Below are positions 7,579 to 15,077 of a DNA stretch of 64,000 nucleotides, piece after piece (the first letter of the stretch is position 1; every line of letters begins with the position of its first letter). The translations under genes and the position numbers were made by a program. The DNA lies in contig NZ_JAUHHE010000011.1 of assembly GCF_030410375.1 (NCBI RefSeq), forward strand, positions 1 to 64,000, read 5' to 3'. The notes under the pieces were generated by a model, which saw only the letters and a list, made by a program, of their open reading frames with translations, ran no database searches and had not been told where the DNA came from. This DNA is from Zwartia vadi (GTDB lineage: Bacteria; Pseudomonadota; Gammaproteobacteria; Burkholderiales; Burkholderiaceae_B).

Positions 7579-8166
7579 ATGCCCTTAACCAATAAAGTTG
7601 ACGATACCTTTAGGCGTACGCCTGATGCTATCGACTTGCCTGAAGCTTTTAGCGTGCTTTGCCATGACACTTGGCGGGTGTGCGGTGAGGGTGTTTTCAC
7701 TTGGAGTGTCTTCCGGTTCTATCGTGCGCGTCTGCTTACGGCTACTGGGCTGTTTGATGACAGGGAGCCTTACCTTTTAGATCTTCACTACCTGCGGTCT
7801 TTATCTGGACAGCAGATCGTGTCGACCTCCATGGACGAGATTGCAAGATTGTTCCCGCTAACTGATATGCAAAAAAAGTCATGGTCTGACCAACTGACGA
7901 CAATGATTCCGGATGTGTCTCTTGGAGATCGTTTGCTGGGTTGGTTTGTGCCAGGCTTGTGTGTTCAGTTTTTTTCGGCAACACAATCTTTAGGCAAGAT
8001 TGAGGATCCCGATTTTGTGCGGATGTTTAGTGCGATCTGGTTGGATGCTCGCACACGCAGTCCGCAACTGCGTACAGCTTTGCTTGGTCCCTCGCACGGT
8101 ATCGAACGGACCGCTTCTCCAAATCTTGCTGTTGAAGACGTCAACGCGAAAAAGGTATTGTCATGA
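7579..8166 (+). CDS. Chalcone-isomerase-like protein (first paralogue of the lipid cluster)
   Basis: A 195-residue protein related to bacterial chalcone-isomerase-like domains, a fold shared with fatty-acid-binding proteins. It is clearly paralogous to the gene at 11456: both share G(E/Q)GVF near the start, a DLHYLRSLSG / SLTYERTIAG strand, S(M/L)DE and FSAIWLDARTRSPQLRTALLG near the end. Unlike the paralogue, this frame has no signal peptide. A lipoprotein-like signal sequence is encoded in another frame from an ATG at 7625, so the N-terminus may be frameshifted. ATG 7579 is used here because it is the first ATG; it has no good ribosome-binding site. It overlaps the next gene by 4 bp. Its role is probably lipid binding or isomerisation in the cluster (inference). 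Confidence 0.7.
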   Translation: MPLTNKVDDTFRRTPDAIDLPEAFSVLCHDTWRVCGEGVFTWSVFRFYRARLLTATGLFDDREPYLLDLHYLRSLSGQQIVSTSMDEIARLFPLTDMQKKSWSDQLTTMIPDVSLGDRLLGWFVPGLCVQFFSATQSLGKIEDPDFVRMFSAIWLDARTRSPQLRTALLGPSHGIERTASPNLAVEDVNAKKVLS

Positions 8167-9455
8167 GTGATCAGATGATCCCTCGCAATAGTCGTATTGC
8201 TGTGATCGGTGCCGGTATTTCGGGTCTTGCTGCGGCTTGGTTGCTTAGGGATCACTCGCGGGTAACCTTATTCGAGTCGGGTGCCTATTTTGGCGGGCAT
8301 TCCAATACAGTGGATGTTTCAATTGAAGGCATGACGCACCCGGTCGATACGGGTTTTTTAGTTCATAACGATTTAACTTATCCCAATCTGATTCAGTTGT
8401 TTGCCCATCTCAATATTCCCGTTCACTCAAGTGATATGTCTTTCGGGGTATCTATTCAGGAGCCCGATATTGAATGGGCTGGCTCCAATCTTGGAACTGT
8501 GTTTGCACAACGCAGCAATATTTTCAAACCAAAGTTTTTATTGATGCTGCGCGATATTTTGCGATTCAATCGCAATGCTCAACATTATCTTGATATGTGC
8601 CGGGATCAAGCTGTGACGCTGGGCGAGTTGCTTGATCGTGAGCGTTTTGGTCAAGCCATGCGCGACTGGTATTTATTACCAATGGCCGCCGCGATCTGGT
8701 CTTCGTCCGTCAAGGATATTCTTGGTTTCCCTGCCGCGACATTTTTGGCTTTTTGCCTGAATCACCGACTCTTGCAGATTGAAAACAGGCCGCAGTGGAA
8801 AACAGTCGTTGGTGGTTCGCGTGAGTACGTCAAAGCCATGGTCGCCCAAATCAGCGATGCGCGCGTTAATTGTCCAGTCCATCGCGTACAAAGAGAAAAC
8901 GATCAAGTGATTGTCCGCTCGGCACAAGGTGTCGAGCATTTTGATGCGGTGATATTTGCCTGTCATGCCCCCACAGCGCTTGCCTTGCTCGATGTAAACG
9001 AAGCTGAAAGAGAGGTCTTGCAAGGTTTTCGCTATCAGCCCAATAAAGCCGTGCTGCATCTTGATATCGCGCTTCTACCTCGTCGTAAAAAAGTTTGGTC
9101 AGCTTGGAACTACATGTCTTCGCCGGGTGAGGGCGAGCAGCGTCCTGTTGCGGTGAGCTATTTATTGAATCAATTGCAACCTTTGCCTTTTCAGTCACCA
9201 GTGATCGTGACACTTAATCCCAACCAAGAACCCAATCCAGACTTGGTACTGCGCACGTTTGACTATGAACATCCCGTGATGAATCTTCAGGCAGAGCGTG
9301 CCCAAGGTCTTTTGCCCAATATTCAAGGACTCAATCGCGCTTGGTTTTGCGGTGCATGGTCTGGTTACGGCTTTCATGAGGATGGATTAAAGTCTGCGTT
9401 ACGAGTGGTGAGAGACTTCCATGTAGACATTCCCTGGGTACCAGTCTATGCGTGA
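8163..9455 (+). CDS. COG2907-type FAD-dependent amine-oxidase-like protein
   Basis: A 430-residue flavoprotein with an N-terminal dinucleotide fold IAVIGAGISGLAAAWLL and a following FESG, and the conserved HSNTVDV and HPVDTGFLVHN motifs of the COG2907 family. Its C-terminal WFCGAWSGYGFHEDGLKSA closes the FAD site. COG2907 proteins occur beside DUF1365 and cyclopropane-synthase-like methyltransferases in many proteobacteria, often in singlet-oxygen-response clusters. An unsaturated or methylated fatty acyl chain is therefore a plausible substrate for oxidation or desaturation. Start overlaps the preceding stop in ATGA; the 3' end overlaps the next gene by 8 bp. Confidence 0.9.
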   Translation: MSDQMIPRNSRIAVIGAGISGLAAAWLLRDHSRVTLFESGAYFGGHSNTVDVSIEGMTHPVDTGFLVHNDLTYPNLIQLFAHLNIPVHSSDMSFGVSIQEPDIEWAGSNLGTVFAQRSNIFKPKFLLMLRDILRFNRNAQHYLDMCRDQAVTLGELLDRERFGQAMRDWYLLPMAAAIWSSSVKDILGFPAATFLAFCLNHRLLQIENRPQWKTVVGGSREYVKAMVAQISDARVNCPVHRVQRENDQVIVRSAQGVEHFDAVIFACHAPTALALLDVNEAEREVLQGFRYQPNKAVLHLDIALLPRRKKVWSAWNYMSSPGEGEQRPVAVSYLLNQLQPLPFQSPVIVTLNPNQEPNPDLVLRTFDYEHPVMNLQAERAQGLLPNIQGLNRAWFCGAWSGYGFHEDGLKSALRVVRDFHVDIPWVPVYA

Positions 9456-10251
9456 TGAATTACTCGAAATTTGTCGTGGACGCGTGATGCATGCGCGTTT
9501 GAGACCTTTCGTGCATCGGTTTGTATACCGTGTGTTCTGTTTGCGCCTGCGGATCGATCAGTTCAGTCGTTTAAACCATTTTAATAGCTGGTTGTTTGGC
9601 ATTGATAAAAAACGGATTGTGAGTTTTCAGAGCCGTGACCATGGAGCGCGAGACGGTTCGGATTTAATGGAATGGCTGTCAAATACCATGCAGTCCTCTC
9701 AAGTCTCGGTTGAGATTGGAAGCGTCTGGTTGCAATGTTTTCCTCGCGTATTCGGATACGTTTTTAATCCGGTCAGTTTTTGGTTTGTCCACGATCGACA
9801 GGGTTCGCTTCGCGTGCTCTTGGCAGAGGTAAACAACACCTTTGGACAGCGGCATCAATATGTCTTGACTGCTCCCGGCTTCGGTGTGATCGAAGAAGGT
9901 GTGACGCTGGAGTGCACGAAGGTTTTCCATGTTTCGCCTTTTTGCGATGTAGAAGGACTTTACCGCTTCAAGATGAGCGGTCATGGGTCACAAGAGCGTA
10001 TGGCAATTGACTATTTTGATGAACCTGGACTGACTGAGCCTTTGCTAAAAACCGCGATCGTTGTTCAGTTACAGAGATATACAACAAGAGGACTCTTGTC
10101 GAGCCTTCTCTCTATGCCAATGATGACGTTTGGCGTGATGGCGCGCATTCATTGGCAAGCATTCAAACTTTGGCGACAAGGCGCAAAGTACCATCCGGTT
10201 CCTCCTTTACCTAAGGAAGAAGTCACTAACAATGGAAAGGTTTCCTCATGA
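9448..10251 (+). CDS. DUF1365 family protein
   Basis: A 267-residue protein of the DUF1365 (COG3496) family. Landmarks are the N-terminal GRVMHARLRPFVHRFVYRVF, FPRVFGYVFNPVSFWFVHD, VLAEVNNTFGQRHQYVL and the conserved KVFHVSPFCDVEGLYRFK. The activity is not firmly established; in Rhodobacter and Vibrio-type clusters it is constantly paired with the COG2907 flavoprotein and the methyltransferase, so it probably works on the same acyl chain. No signal peptide; it may lie at the membrane surface. It overlaps both neighbours (8 bp upstream, 4 bp downstream), indicating translational coupling. Confidence 0.92.
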   Translation: MRDELLEICRGRVMHARLRPFVHRFVYRVFCLRLRIDQFSRLNHFNSWLFGIDKKRIVSFQSRDHGARDGSDLMEWLSNTMQSSQVSVEIGSVWLQCFPRVFGYVFNPVSFWFVHDRQGSLRVLLAEVNNTFGQRHQYVLTAPGFGVIEEGVTLECTKVFHVSPFCDVEGLYRFKMSGHGSQERMAIDYFDEPGLTEPLLKTAIVVQLQRYTTRGLLSSLLSMPMMTFGVMARIHWQAFKLWRQGAKYHPVPPLPKEEVTNNGKVSS

Positions 10252-11480
10252 GTGTGAATGAAGAGCGTTTGACGGGTTCCCTAGTCAAGACACCATGGGC
10301 CGGCAAGCTTCTTGTGAACTTATTGAGCCGTATTTCTCATGGCTCACTTAAGCTGATTGACCCAGCCGGTATCGAGATGATGTTGGGACAAAATGCTTCT
10401 GATCCAGAGCGTTTGGTCGACCATGCAGAGCTCAAGATTTGCGACTGGCGGGCAGCGAGTTTGATTTTGCGCCAAGGTGATGTTGGTTTTGCCGAAAGTT
10501 TGCGTCGAGGTTGGGTGGACTCTCCTGATCTGGTCGCTTTATTTACTCTGGCGATCCGCAATGATCAGATATCTGAGGCCGTCAATGGACACTGGTGGGC
10601 CTTGCTGCTTAAGCGTTTGTCGCACTGGGTTCTCAAAGACAATAGTCGAGCAGGCAGTCGGCGAAACATTTTGAGTCATTATGACGTGGGTAATAATTTT
10701 TATCGTCTGTGGCTTGACCCGTCGATGACGTATTCTTCGGCACTATTCCAAGGCGATTTGTCTCAAGAGCTCGAACGTGCCCAAGAGGCAAAATATGATC
10801 GTATTCTCGATCAAATTCAAGCTCAGGCAGGACAGACTATTCTTGAAGTCGGCTGTGGCTGGGGAGGGTTCGCGGAGCGTGCAGCGCGTCGAGGTTTGAA
10901 GGTGGTGGGTATCACCTTGTCAGATGCGCAACTCGAATGGGCGAATCAGCGCATGCATGATGCGGGCTTGAGTGATCGAGTCAGTCTGCGGCTACAGGAC
11001 TATCGTGACGTTCATGAGCAGTTCGATCATATCGTTTCCATTGAAATGTTCGAGGCAGTAGGTTTGTTGCACTGGCCAGGTTATTTTCAAATGCTGGCCC
11101 GATGCTTAAAGCCAACAGGGCGGGTGGTGGTGCAAACCATCGATATCGCTGAGGACCATTTTGACGCATATCGTCGTGGGACGGATTTTATTCAGCAATA
11201 CATTTTCCCAGGCGGCATGTTACCGAGTCCCTCACGCTTTAAAAAGGAGAGTGAGTCATCCGGTCTGCGCGTGCTGGAGATCCTGTCGTTTGGTCAGGAC
11301 TATGCCGAGACTCTTAAACGTTGGGCTCAACGCTTTGAAGCTTCTCTCCAACAGATCCGCGAGCAAGGTTATGACGAGGCATTTATCCGTATTTGGAGAA
11401 TGTATCTTGCCTATTGCGAAGTGGGTTTCAGGCAATCTCGAACGGATGTCAAACAATGGACACTATGCGCAAACTCCTGA
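10248..11480 (+). CDS. Cyclopropane-fatty-acid-synthase-like SAM methyltransferase
   Basis: A 410-residue methyltransferase expected to add a methyl group to double bonds of membrane phospholipid acyl chains. SHYDVGNNFYRLWLD, the SAM site ILEVGCGWGGFAERA (about residues 198-212), LQDYRD and QYIFPGGMLPS match the family. Against E. coli Cfa as I remember it, the catalytic Glu239 and Tyr317 are kept (Glu269, Tyr352), but the bicarbonate ligands Cys139 and His266 are Ser164 and Gln296, and the His after the Glu is Ala270. Ring closure may thus be impaired and the product could be a methyl-branched alkene, as proposed for UfaM-type enzymes of furan fatty acid synthesis. Overlaps by 4 bp with DUF1365. 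Confidence 0.9.
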   Translation: MSVNEERLTGSLVKTPWAGKLLVNLLSRISHGSLKLIDPAGIEMMLGQNASDPERLVDHAELKICDWRAASLILRQGDVGFAESLRRGWVDSPDLVALFTLAIRNDQISEAVNGHWWALLLKRLSHWVLKDNSRAGSRRNILSHYDVGNNFYRLWLDPSMTYSSALFQGDLSQELERAQEAKYDRILDQIQAQAGQTILEVGCGWGGFAERAARRGLKVVGITLSDAQLEWANQRMHDAGLSDRVSLRLQDYRDVHEQFDHIVSIEMFEAVGLLHWPGYFQMLARCLKPTGRVVVQTIDIAEDHFDAYRRGTDFIQQYIFPGGMLPSPSRFKKESESSGLRVLEILSFGQDYAETLKRWAQRFEASLQQIREQGYDEAFIRIWRMYLAYCEVGFRQSRTDVKQWTLCANS

Positions 11481-11974
11481 TCGCTCTCTTGTTCGCATGT
11501 ACTGTTGCCATCGCGCATGCGACCCCTTTTTTCACAAGCTTATTGCCTGGCGCACAACAGGTCGGTCAAGGCGTGTTCAAGCGCTTTGGTTGGTCCATCT
11601 ATGAAGCGACACTCTATGCCCCCGGCGGACGTTTTGATCCAAACAAACCCTATGCTTTGTCCTTGACCTATGAGCGTACGATTGCAGGTGATCGTTTGGT
11701 TCAGGCGTCTCTTGACGAGATGCGCAAGCTTGGCGCACCGATCGATGAACGACCTGATTGGGGGCCTGCACTCTCCAAGGTTCTACCAAGCGTTTCCAAA
11801 GGCGTCACACTGACAGGTGTCTATCGTCCCGGGGAAGGTGCCACGTTTTACCAACAAGACCGCGAAATCGGCAAAGTCGACGACGCCTTGGCTCGGATGT
11901 TTTTTGCTATTTGGCTGGACCCCCGAACCAGTGATCCCGGCCTACGTCAGGCGCTGTTGGGAGTGACGCAGTGA
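11456..11974 (+). CDS. Chalcone-isomerase-like protein with signal peptide (second paralogue)
   Basis: A 172-residue exported protein: a signal peptide (MRKLL..., hydrophobic core, HATPFF cleavage region) followed by the same domain as the gene at 7579, including QVGQGVFKRFGWSIYEATLY, SLTYERTIAG, SLDEMRKLG and FFAIWLDPRTSDPGLRQALLG. Start ATG 11456 lies inside the end of the methyltransferase gene (25-bp overlap); the ATG at 11465 is an alternative. Its stop overlaps the GTG start of the transporter gene. Periplasmic lipid binding is a reasonable guess from the fatty-acid-binding relatives of this fold, but no catalytic activity can be claimed. Confidence 0.85.
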   Translation: MDTMRKLLIALLFACTVAIAHATPFFTSLLPGAQQVGQGVFKRFGWSIYEATLYAPGGRFDPNKPYALSLTYERTIAGDRLVQASLDEMRKLGAPIDERPDWGPALSKVLPSVSKGVTLTGVYRPGEGATFYQQDREIGKVDDALARMFFAIWLDPRTSDPGLRQALLGVTQ

Positions 11975-13248
11975 AAGTGCAAGGACTCGTTGCCTATGCA
12001 GCGTTGGGCTTGCCCCTCGCCATGGCAATGTTGCCTATCTATATGATCTCCCCCAAGTTTTATGGTGATGGCTTGGGACTGGACCTTGCGGCACTTGGCG
12101 CAGTGCTCTTTTTGACGCGTATGTTTGATACCGTGCAGGATCCTTTCCTTGGAAGGGTTGTGGATGTGTTTCAACGCAAACGTAAAGGTTGGTTGCTGCT
12201 GATGATCATTTCAGCACTCCTACTTGCCGTGGGCTTTGTGCTGCTTTTTTCTCCTCCTGAATGGTCTAAAACGGGATTGCTTGTGTGGTTAACGCTATCC
12301 TTATTACTCGTTTATTTTGCGCATAGTTTGTTGAGTATTTGCTATTTGACCTGGGGCGCCAGACTGACTGACGACATCAGCCTGCGCTCGCGCGTGACGG
12401 CCTGGAGAGAAGCGTTCGGGCTGATCGGAGTGGTATTGGCGTCTATTTTGCCAACTTTCTGGGTCGCTGAATGGGGACCCAGGCAGGGCTATCAATGGTT
12501 CGCTTGGATCTTTGTCATCATTTTATTTTTCGGGTTGTTCTCAACGCTGCGTTGGGCACCATCGCCTCTTGTGCCTGTCGTGAGTAGTTTGGATGGTTGG
12601 CGCGAGGCTCTCAAGCCTCTCGCGGTTCGAAGGGTGATGTGGTTTTATCTTTTCAATGCGATATCCGTTGCGATACCCGCTACGCTTGTTTTATTTTTCA
12701 TCGATGATGTTGTGCAAGCGCCTCAGTACGCGGGAATGTTTCTTGGTATTTATTTTCTTGCAGGGATGCTGACACTTCCTCTATGGGTGGCGGTGTCGGA
12801 TCGGATTGGTAAAACCCGGGCATGGATGTTTGGGAGTGTGTTCGCCGCAGCGGCTCTACTTTGTTCAGGTTGGGTTGCAGGGGGAGATGTCATCGCCTAT
12901 GGTTTGATATGCCTTCTTGCGGGGACTGCGCTGGGTGCTGACGTTGCCTTGCCTCCAGCGATGCTTGCCGATGCCATCCCAGAACAGAATCGTAAAAGCA
13001 CTGGACTGTATTTTGGAATCTGGGTCTTGATCAGCAAATTTGCGCTCGCGCTTGCTGCGGGTCTTGCTTTACCCAGTCTTAAACTCTTTGGTTATGTTCC
13101 CGGTCAGTACCAAACCACCGCTGCCTTGACTGCGCTTTATGTTTTTTTACCCATCGTCTTTAAAGGCATCGCCATCCTGGTGCTGTTGCCTCAGTTCGAT
13201 GGACATTCGTCATCGCGGGTTTTTGCCCGCAAGGAGTCATTAAAGTGA
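11971..13248 (+). CDS. MFS transporter of the GPH (COG2211) type
   Basis: A 425-residue, 12-helix transporter of the glycoside-pentoside-hexuronide:cation symporter type. It has FLTRMFDTVQDPFLGRVVD near residue 50, the typical COG2211 motif with Asp residues, and TWGARLTDD and TAWREAFGLIG in the next loops. The start is GTG overlapping the preceding TGA. In this cluster a lipid, lipid precursor or oxidised product seems a likelier cargo than a sugar, but that is inference from its neighbours. The end overlaps the next gene (GTGA). Confidence 0.88.
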   Translation: MKVQGLVAYAALGLPLAMAMLPIYMISPKFYGDGLGLDLAALGAVLFLTRMFDTVQDPFLGRVVDVFQRKRKGWLLLMIISALLLAVGFVLLFSPPEWSKTGLLVWLTLSLLLVYFAHSLLSICYLTWGARLTDDISLRSRVTAWREAFGLIGVVLASILPTFWVAEWGPRQGYQWFAWIFVIILFFGLFSTLRWAPSPLVPVVSSLDGWREALKPLAVRRVMWFYLFNAISVAIPATLVLFFIDDVVQAPQYAGMFLGIYFLAGMLTLPLWVAVSDRIGKTRAWMFGSVFAAAALLCSGWVAGGDVIAYGLICLLAGTALGADVALPPAMLADAIPEQNRKSTGLYFGIWVLISKFALALAAGLALPSLKLFGYVPGQYQTTAALTALYVFLPIVFKGIAILVLLPQFDGHSSSRVFARKESLK

Positions 13249-13793
13249 AACTCAAAGCCTTGATAGCCTCAGCGACCACTGCGCTGATGACGGCGTGTGG
13301 CAGTGTGGATGTTGACCATTACGCCAAAGAAACACCCAAACTTGAGCTGTCGAGTTTTTTTACTGGCACGATTGATGCATGGGGGATTTTCCAAAAACGT
13401 AATGGAGAGGTCGCACGTCGCTTTCACGTGGAAATCCTGACTGAATGGAAGAGTCCTGATGAAGGCATACTTGATGAGCGTTTTACCTATGCTGATGGCG
13501 AAAAGCAGCGTAGGGTCTGGACATTGAAGCGTCAGGCTGACGGAAGCTGGCAAGGAACTGCTGATGATGTGGTGGGAGTTGCCACAGGGCGTGTATCGGG
13601 TAATGCGTTGCACTGGACCTATGTGCTGCGCTTGCCGGTAGATGGCAAGGAGTATTTGGTCAATTTTGATGATTGGATGTGGCAGATGGATGAGCATTCC
13701 ATGATGAATCGCTCCACGATGTCCAAGTTTGGAATCGATCTTGGCGAGGTGACATTGTTTTTCCGCAAGCGTGCACCCGGTAGTCCTTCATGA
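13245..13793 (+). CDS. DUF3833 family lipoprotein
   Basis: A 182-residue probable lipoprotein: a short signal with a lipobox-like LMTACGS and lipidation Cys18, followed by a DUF3833 domain (FFTGTIDAWGIFQ, RFHVEILTEW, DERFTYADGE, WMWQMDEHSMMNRSTMSKFG). The fold is lipocalin-like in related families. It starts with GTG overlapping the transporter stop. DUF3833 members are regular partners of the COG2907/DUF1365/methyltransferase set, so a role in carrying or protecting modified lipids at the envelope is plausible. Exact function unknown. Confidence 0.88.
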   Translation: MKLKALIASATTALMTACGSVDVDHYAKETPKLELSSFFTGTIDAWGIFQKRNGEVARRFHVEILTEWKSPDEGILDERFTYADGEKQRRVWTLKRQADGSWQGTADDVVGVATGRVSGNALHWTYVLRLPVDGKEYLVNFDDWMWQMDEHSMMNRSTMSKFGIDLGEVTLFFRKRAPGSPS

Positions 13794-14569
13794 TGCGACC
13801 GCTCAATGCGCCAATTAAAAATTGGACAGGTAAACGAGTCTGGGTTGTTGGAGCCTCTAGTGGCATAGGGGCTGCACTTGCCAAGGCTTTACTCGATGCT
13901 GGCGCATGGGTCACGTTGTCCGCACGTCGGCAAGATCTCCTGCAGACGATTGCTGCGCACCATGGAAACGCCCACGTTGTGGCCTTTGATGCGGGTGACA
14001 AGCTTGCGTGGCAAGACGCATTTGAAAGAACATTATCTTTGATGGGTCACATAGACCTGGTTGTACTTGGCGCAGCACGTTATGATCCCACCCATAGTTG
14101 GGAGCTCGATCTTGAACACGTGCAAAAAAGTTACGATTTGAACGTGGTTGGCGTCTACAGCGGCGTGTCTGTATTGGTTCCGTATTTTTTAAAACGAGGT
14201 GAGGGTGGTTTGGCTGTCATTGCAAGTATCTCAGCCTATACAGGACTCCCCAAGGCCGTGATTTATGGCGCGACCAAGGCAGCGCTCAATAACATGGCCC
14301 AAACACTTTACTTTGAACTGCAGCCCAAGGGTTTATCCGTTTACTTGGTCAATCCGGGGTTTGTTGAAACCCCTATGACAGCTGTGAATGATTTTGATAT
14401 GCCCGGCTTGATGAAGCCGGTCGATGCGGCTAAATCAATTATGGCGGGCTTTGAACGTGGTGATTTTGAAATTCGCTTTCCTCGTGGCTTTGCAGGTGCC
14501 TTGCGATGGCTGAGCTTTTTACCTGATCGCTTACGCTTTCCTTTGCTACATAAAATCACCAATCTTTGA
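13790..14569 (+). CDS. Short-chain dehydrogenase/reductase of the lipid cluster
   Basis: A 259-residue NAD(P)-dependent SDR. The cofactor motif VWVVGASSGIGAALAKALL is at about residues 17-35, the structural loop is LGAARYDP instead of NNAG, and the catalytic Ser-Tyr-Lys appear as SISAYTGLPKAVIYGATKA. The substrate is unknown; the cluster context points to an oxidised acyl chain or aldehyde. Overlaps the DUF3833 gene by 4 bp. A hydrophobic patch near the C-terminus might attach it to the membrane. Confidence 0.92.
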   Translation: MMRPLNAPIKNWTGKRVWVVGASSGIGAALAKALLDAGAWVTLSARRQDLLQTIAAHHGNAHVVAFDAGDKLAWQDAFERTLSLMGHIDLVVLGAARYDPTHSWELDLEHVQKSYDLNVVGVYSGVSVLVPYFLKRGEGGLAVIASISAYTGLPKAVIYGATKAALNNMAQTLYFELQPKGLSVYLVNPGFVETPMTAVNDFDMPGLMKPVDAAKSIMAGFERGDFEIRFPRGFAGALRWLSFLPDRLRFPLLHKITNL

Positions 14570-14577
14570 GTGGCCAG

Positions 14578-15006
14578 ATGTCGACTCCGCGCTTTTCTGA
14601 AATCGCCCGATGGTTTGAAACGCTATCTCCCGAATCCCTCGATAAAGTAGGTGAGGTGTATGCGGCGGAAGCGATCTTTATCGATCCGTTCAATACGCTG
14701 AGCGGTCTCGAGTCTGTCCGGGCAGTCTATCAACATATGTTTGATACGCTAGAGCAGCCAAAATTTGTGGTGACGACGATCGTCGCAGATGCCAGGAGAG
14801 CTTTTATGACGTGGGATTTTCATTTCCTGCGCAATGATGAGGCCATGAGCATTTCAGGCTGTACGCAGTTTGAGCTCGATGACCATGGACGTATTATTTT
14901 GCATCGCGATTATTGGGATGCCGCCCAGCAGATCTACGAGAAAATCCCTCTTCTAGGGAGTCTCTTGCGTGTATTGAGACGCAAGATATCACTTACGCTT
15001 AAATAA
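14578..15006 (+). CDS. Nuclear transport factor 2 (SnoaL-like) family protein
   Basis: A 142-residue protein with the NTF2-like cone fold: FSEIARWFETL, AAEAIFIDPFNTLSGLESVR, TWDFHFLRN and HRDYWDAAQQIYEKIPLLGSLLRVLRRK. The last part is typical of the version found at the end of COG2907 clusters. It could be a small enzyme or lipid-binding partner. ATG 14578 is preferred over an in-frame TTG at 14566. It is the last gene of the operon; only about 70 bp separate it from the convergent symporter gene. Confidence 0.88.
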   Translation: MSTPRFSEIARWFETLSPESLDKVGEVYAAEAIFIDPFNTLSGLESVRAVYQHMFDTLEQPKFVVTTIVADARRAFMTWDFHFLRNDEAMSISGCTQFELDDHGRIILHRDYWDAAQQIYEKIPLLGSLLRVLRRKISLTLK

Positions 15007-15028
15007 AAAAAAGCCCCCGAAGGGGCTT
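15003..15028 (-). terminator. Intrinsic terminator of the symporter operon (minus strand)
   Basis: Read on the minus strand, AAGCCCC/GGGGCTT (15022-15028 with 15011-15017) forms a 7-bp stem with a short tetraloop and is followed by eight T residues. A second stem (15032-15060 region, GCCGTTTGAG/CTCAGACGGC) lies just before it. It ends transcripts from the symporter gene that stops at 15078. Confidence 0.88.
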
Positions 15029-15077
15029 AAAAGCCGTTTGAGCGCAGCAGTCTCAGACGGCGGGGAACGTTTTATTT

